A DNA stretch of 64,000 nt, taken from positions 1-64,000 of the forward strand of contig JAPOWG010000105.1 of assembly GCA_026707745.1 (NCBI GenBank), given 5' to 3'. The number at the start of each line of letters is the position of its first letter. Within the stretch, counting starts at the first letter, position 1. Below the pieces are notes generated by a model, which searched no databases, was not told where the DNA came from, and saw nothing but the letters and a program-made list of their open reading frames with translations. The position numbers and the translations under genes are program-made. Positions 57,791 through 64,000 of this stretch are shown here, piece after piece. This DNA is from Chloroflexota bacterium (lineage in GTDB: Bacteria > Chloroflexota > Anaerolineae > Aggregatilineales > Phototrophicaceae).

Positions 57791-58669
57791 TCACCGCCAC
57801 CAGCTGAGCGAATCGGCGTCCGGCTCGCCCAAATGCAGCCGTGTCAATTCACCCGTCTCCACATCAACCCGCATGATACGCGAGACCCCGTCCACCGAGC
57901 GCGCGAAGGTCACGACGCGCCCGTCCGGCGCCCACTTGGGCAAGCTGTCGTAGCGAAATTCCACCACCAGCGGTGTCACCTGCCCCGTCTCTAGCGAATA
58001 CAGATAGATCGCCGAAGCGCCATCGCGCCGCGAGGCGAAGACGATATTTTTCCCATCGGGCGACCAATCCGGCGAGTTATCGGGATTGGGATGCGTCGTC
58101 AGTTGCGTCAGGGATGCGCTGGGCAGGTGGTAAGTATAAATATCCCAGCCATCGCCGCGGTTGGAGGCGAAAGCGATTGACTCCCCGTCTGGCGACCAGG
58201 CCGGTTGTCTTTCGCTGGCTTCCGAAGCTGTGATGCGGCGCAAATCACTGCCGTCCGGACGGATGACATAAATATTGTTATCGCCCTCCCGGTTGCTGTG
58301 GAAGGCGATCCACTCGCCATCGGGAGACCAGGCGGGGGATTCGGCGATGGACTTCGATCCTGTAAGCCGACGGGAACCCGCGCTGGCGATATCGTAGACC
58401 ATGATATCGCTGCCGTAGGGCAGCAATTGCGTCAGGGCCAGGCGCGTGCCATCGGGCGAAATCGCCGGCTCGACATAGTCATAGTGGTCCAGGCGCAGCT
58501 TAAGATTGTGCGTCAGATCGTGCACGACGATCTCGGGCAAGCCATCTGGAAGGGTCATATAGGCGACCATCGCCGAGGGGAAAAGCGCGGCCATCAAGAA
58601 GCGCAGCGCGATCAATGCGCCGAAGATCAGGCTCAATATGATTGTAAGGATGAAGAATGCGCGGCGCAT
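57791..58669 (-). CDS. TolB-like WD40/beta-propeller (PD40 repeats) protein
   Basis: Repeated SPDGxxIAFxSNRxGxxxIY units (SPAWSPDGEWIAFHSNREGDNNIYVI; QPAWSPDGESIAFASNRGDGWDIYTY). Confidence 0.9.
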   Translation of the reverse strand: MRRAFFILTIILSLIFGALIALRFLMAALFPSAMVAYMTLPDGLPEIVVHDLTHNLKLRLDHYDYVEPAISPDGTRLALTQLLPYGSDIMVYDIASAGSRRLTGSKSIAESPAWSPDGEWIAFHSNREGDNNIYVIRPDGSDLRRITASEASERQPAWSPDGESIAFASNRGDGWDIYTYHLPSASLTQLTTHPNPDNSPDWSPDGKNIVFASRRDGASAIYLYSLETGQVTPLVVEFRYDSLPKWAPDGRVVTFARSVDGVSRIMRVDVETGELTRLHLGEPDADSLSWWR

Positions 58670-58684
58670 GAGACTCTTATTTGA

Positions 58685-58774
58685 TAAACCACCATCCGCG
58701 CGAGCGGAACGTGTTTGTTATTTTGCGTGAGCGCGACATTCCTGGGTCCTTTCCGCCGGTTACGCGCTGAGCGG
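58685..58774 (+). repeat. Dispersed repeat family A, diverged 5' end
   Basis: ...GTGTTTGTTATTTTGCGTGAGCGCGACATTCCTGGGTCCTTTCCGCCGGTTACGCGCTGAGCGG. Confidence 0.85.
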
Positions 58775-58775
58775 A

Positions 58776-59987
58776 TCACGTGGCGACCGCTGAATAGAGC
58801 CGTTGCGAAAGATGCGTCTTGATCTGTTCGGCAGCGATGGCGGCTTCCACGCCCATGTTATAAAAGGCGCCGCGTCCTTTGTAGAAGACCCCCACCAGGT
58901 AGAGGCCCGGATAGCCGACGATCTGTCGCCCGTTGGGATGCTCGCTGACATCGCGCAGGGGCCAGCCGCGGACGCCGTTTGGCCCGATTTCCCAGTCACA
59001 TCCGGTTTCCGGATAATAGGTCTCGCGGCTGAATTGCATTTCGATATCGAGGTATTGATGCAGCACGGGGAAGAAGCCGGTGGCCATGATCACGGTGTCG
59101 AGTTCGAGATAGCGACCATCCGCCAATGTCGCCCCCGTGTCGTCGAAGCGAATCGGATGTTGCACAGGTTGGACCTGGCCTTCGCGCAGAGCGTTGAGCA
59201 ACTCCGGACCGCGATAGCCGACAGCGGTGCTGGTATTGGGCGGCGACTCCCAGACGCCGAAATCCTCAAGGTTGTATTTGATGGCGCCGGTGCTCGTTTG
59301 CAGCCAGACGCAGAGCGGCTCTGGCAGGTATTCGCCGAGTATCATCCAGGCATGGCGCGGTACGCCGTAGGGGTAACGCGGGCGCAGATCGACGCCGGTA
59401 CGGATCGCCAGATAGACAGATCCCCCGGCCGCTTCCGGGCTGGCGGCCACGGCGATATCGGTGCCGCTGGGACCGTTGCCCACCACCATAGCTCGCTTGC
59501 CGCGCACCTGAGCGGGATGACGAAAATCGCGCGAGTGCAGAATCTCGCCGTTGAAGCGCGCCATGCCGTCGATCTCGGGCAGGATGGGATTATCGAAGAC
59601 ACCCGTCGCCGGAATCACCGCGCGGTAAGATTCGATGCCTTCACTGCTCTCGACTTGCCACAGACCATCGTCGCGCGGGGCCACGCGGTCAACCTCGATA
59701 CCGTATTCGATGTCATAGTTCTGTTCCGCCACCCAACTGACCAGATGCTGATGGTACTGTTTGGCGGTGGGAAAGATACCCCAATGCCAGGGAAACTTGC
59801 GCCCGGGCAAGTGGCTGTAAAAGCGCGAGGTATTCAAGCGCAACGAGGGGTAGAGGCTGCTCCAGGTAGGCGCCAATTTGTATGTGCGCTCGATGATGCG
59901 GTACTCGATGCCGGCTCGCTCCAGGGCGTAGGCGGCGTTGATGCCGGCGGGTCCCGCCCCGATGATCAGTACATCCGCGCGCGGCAT
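58776..59987 (-). CDS. FAD-dependent flavin monooxygenase-like oxidoreductase
   Basis: ADVLIIGAGPAGINAAYALERAGIEYRIIERT; KRAMVVGNGPSGTDIAV; VIMATGFFPVLHQYL. Confidence 0.92.
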   Translation of the reverse strand: MPRADVLIIGAGPAGINAAYALERAGIEYRIIERTYKLAPTWSSLYPSLRLNTSRFYSHLPGRKFPWHWGIFPTAKQYHQHLVSWVAEQNYDIEYGIEVDRVAPRDDGLWQVESSEGIESYRAVIPATGVFDNPILPEIDGMARFNGEILHSRDFRHPAQVRGKRAMVVGNGPSGTDIAVAASPEAAGGSVYLAIRTGVDLRPRYPYGVPRHAWMILGEYLPEPLCVWLQTSTGAIKYNLEDFGVWESPPNTSTAVGYRGPELLNALREGQVQPVQHPIRFDDTGATLADGRYLELDTVIMATGFFPVLHQYLDIEMQFSRETYYPETGCDWEIGPNGVRGWPLRDVSEHPNGRQIVGYPGLYLVGVFYKGRGAFYNMGVEAAIAAEQIKTHLSQRLYSAVAT

Positions 59988-60613
59988 TATTCCCCCTGCG
60001 TTCGCGGCAGCGCGGTCGCGGTCCCGCGCACATAGTAGTACAATCGCGTTGGCGCCGCCTCCAGCGTCGCCGCGAAGTTGAGCGCATCATCAGTGCTCCG
60101 CGGCCGCGCGTATTCCAGCGTCTCGCGAATCAAGCCATCGATCCATAGCGACTGAAAAGTAGCTTCTTCGTTGTATTCCGCTACGGGAAAGGCCACCAGC
60201 CCGGACAATATGCCGATAATCGCCAAGCCGAACATCAGGGCGGCGATCGCGCCGATCACCAGCAGCGCGCGCCGATTCGCTCGCCGGACTTCCCCCCTTG
60301 TCATCGTCGATTGCGAGAGTCGCCGCAGCAAACTGGCGCGCCGATAGCCGGCGGCGAAGTTGAGCGGTTTTTCGTACACTAACGGTTCCGGCAGAGCTAC
60401 GTTTTCTGTCAAAATTGGCAGTAGCTGTACGTCGCTTTGGCGGGCGCGCGCGATTTCCGCAGCGACGATCGGATCCTGATTGGATGCCGCCGAAACCAAT
60501 ACGATCAGCAGCGGTGGAGACGATTCGAACAAACCCGCCAGATCGTCGCGAATCTGCCGGGCCAGTTGCGCTTGGTCCGCCGTAAAGGTGATGTGGATCA
60601 TAGCTGCGGGCAA
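59987..60613 (-). CDS. TIR-like domain plus transmembrane segment protein
   Basis: LLIVLVSAASNQDPIVAAEIARARQSDVQLLPIL (TIR-like strand/helix pattern) then TM ALLVIGAIAALMFGLAIIGILSGLVAF; stop overlaps start of 58776-59987. Confidence 0.65.
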   Translation of the reverse strand: MPAAMIHITFTADQAQLARQIRDDLAGLFESSPPLLIVLVSAASNQDPIVAAEIARARQSDVQLLPILTENVALPEPLVYEKPLNFAAGYRRASLLRRLSQSTMTRGEVRRANRRALLVIGAIAALMFGLAIIGILSGLVAFPVAEYNEEATFQSLWIDGLIRETLEYARPRSTDDALNFAATLEAAPTRLYYYVRGTATALPRTQGE

Positions 60614-60730
60614 TCCCTCGACATTGTGAAAAATGGTACAACCTATTGTGGCATAAGTACGCTCGCCTTCCTAGACCGGCGTGATTGGGTAGCGCGCTTC
60701 GATTCTTATGGGAGATGATGCGTCGAGCGA

Positions 60731-61444
60731 TTATCCCAAGGGCGACGCTATCCAGCGCTTGATATCGACCTGTTGCGCCGCATCCAGCGCGGCGGGGTCG
60801 CCAATCGGCAGCCAAAAAGGAGAAGCGACCACATTGACAGCGTGGTCTTTTGCTGCCAGACCGACGTAATCGCTGATTTCGTATTCGCCGCGTTCCGAGA
60901 TCGGCAAGTCATAATCGAAGACCCAAGCCTTGAACTTGTAAGCGCCGATGTTGCAGGGGGCCGGCGCCCGATAGCGGCTGCGCGGCGGTTTCTCGTCAAT
61001 ACGCAAGAAGCGCCCAGCCTCGTCGTGGACGACCACGCCGTATTGGTCAAAATCATCCCGCAACATGGACAAGATGCCGAATTCTTGACTCGCCAACTGT
61101 CCCAGCGCCTCGCGGCTATAGAGGTCATCGCCGTTAATGACTAGAAAGTCGTCGCTGCGCAGGCGCTTTCGGCAAGTTTGCAACGCGTGCCCTGTGCCCA
61201 TCGGCTCGGGTAGCTGTTCGACGAGGGTGTAGGTCTGGATCAAGTCCTGGCCCGCCATGAAGCGCTCGATCTGCTCCTTCAGGTAGCTGACAACAATCAG
61301 CACATGGTCGACAATGTCTTGCAAGCTCAACAGGGACCAAGCCAGGATCGGCTGTCCTTGCAATTCCAATAGTGGTTTCGGTCTGTCGAGGGTGAGGGGG
61401 CGCATGCGCGTGCCTTTGCCCCCAGCCAGGATGACGCCGTCCAT
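60731..61444 (-). CDS. Nucleotidyltransferase (sugar-1-phosphate nucleotidylyltransferase-like)
   Basis: VILAGGKGTRMRPLTLDRPKPLLELQGQPILAWSL; FLVINGDDLYSREAL. Confidence 0.92.
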   Translation of the reverse strand: MDGVILAGGKGTRMRPLTLDRPKPLLELQGQPILAWSLLSLQDIVDHVLIVVSYLKEQIERFMAGQDLIQTYTLVEQLPEPMGTGHALQTCRKRLRSDDFLVINGDDLYSREALGQLASQEFGILSMLRDDFDQYGVVVHDEAGRFLRIDEKPPRSRYRAPAPCNIGAYKFKAWVFDYDLPISERGEYEISDYVGLAAKDHAVNVVASPFWLPIGDPAALDAAQQVDIKRWIASPLG

Positions 61445-61459
61445 CAGCGCCGCCCGCGC

Positions 61460-61990
61460 TCAGCGCAGGTCATCGTAGTAGGCGATGTCGCTTTCGTCCT
61501 CGTCATCCGTTTCGCCCTCGCGGAAAGAGGGTATGATATCGCCGTCCTCGCCATAGAGATCCTGATAATGATCGATATCGTCGTCGTCCAGGTCGTAGCC
61601 CTCGTCTTCGAGCTCGTCGTCGTCCAGGTCGAGATCAGCATAGTTATCCAGCAGGCCATCCAGGAGATCGTCCTCTTCCAGCAAGTCTTCTTCGGTAGTC
61701 TCGATATCGTCGGCATCGTCGAGACCTTCCAACGAGACCATTTCCGGTTCTTCTGGGGTATTCGGCAGTGACAGCGGGGGCTTTATCGCCTCGGGCAGTT
61801 CGTAGGGCTCGTCTTCCGCTTCTATTTCGTCCAGAGCGGCCAATTCGGCGGCGGAAGGCTCTTCAATATCATCCAGATCTGCCAGGGCATCCCCCATCAT
61901 CAAGTCCAATAGCGTAGAGACGATGTTGTCCTCTTCCCCGCGTTTGTCTGGCACTTCAATTTTTTGGCGAACGTCGCGACCGGCTGACAT
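61460..61990 (-). CDS. Highly acidic low-complexity protein
   Basis: Asp/Glu-dominated sequence (ETTEEDLLEEDDLLDGLLDNYADLDLDDDELEDEGYDLDDDDIDHYQ). Confidence 0.65.
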   Translation of the reverse strand: MSAGRDVRQKIEVPDKRGEEDNIVSTLLDLMMGDALADLDDIEEPSAAELAALDEIEAEDEPYELPEAIKPPLSLPNTPEEPEMVSLEGLDDADDIETTEEDLLEEDDLLDGLLDNYADLDLDDDELEDEGYDLDDDDIDHYQDLYGEDGDIIPSFREGETDDEDESDIAYYDDLR

Positions 61991-62037
61991 GATCGCACCT
62001 CCACTTGGTTCAAAAGCCGCTGGGTCCCCTTGTCCAG

Positions 62038-62131
62038 TAAATCGCGTCGCTCATGCGACGAGAAGGCTTGTTATTTTGCCTGAGCGCGCTATTTTTGGGT
62101 CCTTTTCGCCGGCTACGCGCCGAGCGGCTGG
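62038..62131 (+). repeat. Dispersed repeat family A (3' variant)
   Basis: TAAATCGCGTCGCTCATGCGACGAGAAGGCTTGTTATTTTGCCTGAGCGCGCTATTTTTGGGTCCTTTTCGCCGGCTACGCGCCGAGCGGCTG. Confidence 0.92.
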
Positions 62132-62184
62132 CATTGTCGCCGTCAAGGTCAAGCCAACATTGGTATTTGGTCGGTGTGCCAGCG

Positions 62185-62778
62185 TCAAGTGTAGCCCACT
62201 TTCACTATAGCGCAAAAGTATGAATGTAGCCGCAAATCGTTGGTTAATTCCGGGTGAAATGAGGTCGCCAGCAAGTGGTCTTGCCGCACCGCGACAATGC
62301 GGCCGTCATCCAGGCGTGAAAGCACATTAACATGTGGTTCGACGGCGATGACGATGGGCGCGCGGATGAAGACGGCATGGAAGAGCTCGTCACCCAGGCC
62401 TTGAATCTTCAAGTCGGTCTCGAAGCTGTCGACTTGACGGCCGAAGGCGTTGCGATTGACCTGAATATCCATAGCAGCCAGGATGGGCTGTTCTTTGATG
62501 CCGATATCCTTGGCCAGGAAGATCATACCGGCACAGGTACCCCAGGTTGGTTTACTGATGGCAAAGTCGCGCAGGGGTTTAACCAGGCCGTAACTCGTGG
62601 CCAGCTTGCCGATGGTCGTGCTTTCGCCGCCCGGGATGATCAAACCGTCCAAGCCTTCAAGTTGTTGGGGCAGCCGCACTTCGACCGCGTCAACATCCAG
62701 TTGACGCAGCATCTTGACATGCTCAATGAAAGCGCCCTGCAGCGCCAATACGCCGATTTTCACGGTTGTTCCCGCCAA
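62185..62778 (-). CDS. pdxT: Pyridoxal 5'-phosphate synthase glutaminase subunit PdxT
   Basis: IGVLALQGAFIEHVKML; GLIIPGGESTTIGKL; WGTCAGMIFLAK; FHPELTNDLRLHSYF. Confidence 0.95.
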   Translation of the reverse strand: MAGTTVKIGVLALQGAFIEHVKMLRQLDVDAVEVRLPQQLEGLDGLIIPGGESTTIGKLATSYGLVKPLRDFAISKPTWGTCAGMIFLAKDIGIKEQPILAAMDIQVNRNAFGRQVDSFETDLKIQGLGDELFHAVFIRAPIVIAVEPHVNVLSRLDDGRIVAVRQDHLLATSFHPELTNDLRLHSYFCAIVKVGYT

Positions 62779-62842
62779 GTTGCATTTCTATGGATAATCA
62801 CCGCTATTGTGAAAGTCTTGCGCGCAGGACGCAAGGGACCAT

Positions 62843-63574
62843 TCAGTCCAATCGCTCCACGCGGATGAGGCGCGCCAGACTGTCGCCAATGATGCGATAT
62901 TCGCGATTGAGCCGCAGTTGCATGGGTCCGTTGAAAGGCGCTACGTGGATGACCTCACAGACTTGATCCGGCACTAGGCCCAGCGCCTCGATGTATTGCA
63001 GGCGGTCGAATTCGCGCGTGATCAAACGGCTGATGCGGACGCGGCTGCCGGCTCCCACGCCAAAGAGGAATTCGTCCGCGACAGACGGGATGCGGCCTCG
63101 GGCGTCGGGGATCGGCTCGCCATGCGGGCATACGGCGGGTTTGCCTGCCATCTGGTACATGCGCTGGGTGACGGTCTCGCTGAGCCCCCTGCTCAGGCGC
63201 TGTGCTTCGTCATAAACGTGCAGCCAACTTATTTCCATGATATTGACCAGGAAAGCTTCGGCAATACGCTGGTGGCGGATATGCTTCAGCGCTACGGTTT
63301 TGCCTTTTTCCGTGATGGCGATACCCTGATAGGGTTCGTGATGCAGCAGCCCTAATTCAGCGAGTTTGTTGACCATGCGATTAACCGCGGGTGGACTGAC
63401 AAAGAGCAGATCGGCGAGTTGAGAAGTGCTGGTGTAAGCGGCGCTCTCCGGCTGGCGGTCGACCAGGCGATAGATTTCGGCCATGTAAGACCGCATCTTG
63501 TTGCTCAAGTCATCGGTCGTGCCGTGGCGTGCTGATTGGCGGGTGGACATCGATACCTTACAAACCGTGCTCAA
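62843..63574 (-). CDS. DtxR/MntR family metal-dependent transcriptional regulator
   Basis: YMAEIYRLVDRQPESAAYTSTSQLADLLFVSPPAVNRMVNKLAELGLLHHEPYQGIAITEKGKTVALKHIRHQRIAEAFLV; FeoA-like C-terminus. Confidence 0.9.
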   Translation of the reverse strand: MSTVCKVSMSTRQSARHGTTDDLSNKMRSYMAEIYRLVDRQPESAAYTSTSQLADLLFVSPPAVNRMVNKLAELGLLHHEPYQGIAITEKGKTVALKHIRHQRIAEAFLVNIMEISWLHVYDEAQRLSRGLSETVTQRMYQMAGKPAVCPHGEPIPDARGRIPSVADEFLFGVGAGSRVRISRLITREFDRLQYIEALGLVPDQVCEVIHVAPFNGPMQLRLNREYRIIGDSLARLIRVERLD

Positions 63575-64000
63575 GGCGTGTTATCAGGCGTTCGGGCAAG
63601 TTGTGGTCATACATGCGGCGCTGTACCGCGGGTATATCGTAGTCGACGCGTCGATGCTCGAAGATGCCGTCGGTCATATCGAGAATACCGTAGGCCGCTG
63701 CCGGATTTTGATCGCGCGGCTGCCCGATGCTGCCGGGATTGATGATCTGTCGCTGACCGTTGAGGGCATAGGGTTCGTTATAGTTTGGCGCGGCGGATTC
63801 GGCATTGCCGTCTTCCGATTCCATCGTATAGATCACTGGCTGATGCGTATGCCCGACAAAGCAATAGGGCGTTTCGAAATGCGGGAAGTTCAAGGCGGCG
63901 ATCATCGGCTCCAGAATATATTCCCAGATCGGTTCACGCGGGCTGGCGTGTACCAAGGTATATTCGCCGATGACAAATGTCACCGGCAGAGCTTCCAACC
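63558..64000 (-). CDS. Metallophosphoesterase, 5' end beyond window
   Basis: PYCFVGHTHQPVIYTME...NGQRQIINPGSIGQPRDQNPAAAYGILD. Confidence 0.8.
   Translation of the reverse strand, partial: LEALPVTFVIGEYTLVHASPREPIWEYILEPMIAALNFPHFETPYCFVGHTHQPVIYTMESEDGNAESAAPNYNEPYALNGQRQIINPGSIGQPRDQNPAAAYGILDMTDGIFEHRRVDYDIPAVQRRMYDHNLPERLITRLEHGL

Noticed and set aside
58803-60035. Plus ORF of 410 aa
   Set aside because: Antisense to the FAD monooxygenase.
1-64000. CRISPR array
   Set aside because: No regularly spaced direct repeats with unique spacers were seen; the repeats found are dispersed palindromes.

Overview
The 64 kb window comes from a GC-rich bacterial chromosome. The mix of genes and repeats looks Chloroflexota-like, but that is inference and was not tested. 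It holds about 55 protein-coding genes: many ABC-transporter genes (peptide, carbohydrate and branched-chain types), amidohydrolase/peptidase genes, GT-C-like membrane proteins, a two-gene ADP-ribosylglycohydrolase + PfkB sugar cluster, MogA, CysM/CysK, PdxT, a DtxR-type regulator and a RAYT-type transposase. The most notable observation is a selenocysteine system. A tRNA-Sec (anticodon TCA, minus strand, ~43643-43738) lies about 11 kb from an AhpD/peroxidase-related gene (54556-55134). That gene is split in the ORF track by an in-frame TGA exactly where the second Cys of the CxxC motif should be (NGCVY-U-IQSHAHDL). A 7-bp hairpin with a 6-nt loop sits 17 nt after the TGA, as expected for a bacterial SECIS. 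The second notable layer is non-coding: (i) an ~80-95 bp dispersed repeat with at least 7 copies, which can be read as 'MRREGLLF...AERL' and contributes the ends of several predicted ORFs; (ii) GGGCGACC/GGGCGTTTCG palindromes, one just downstream of a RAYT transposase; (iii) two long non-coding regions that look like diverged copies of one element. Many long ORFs in the supplied track are antisense shadows of real genes. One real gene (1-1649, minus) is missing from the track because it runs off the window edge. All family calls are by eye.
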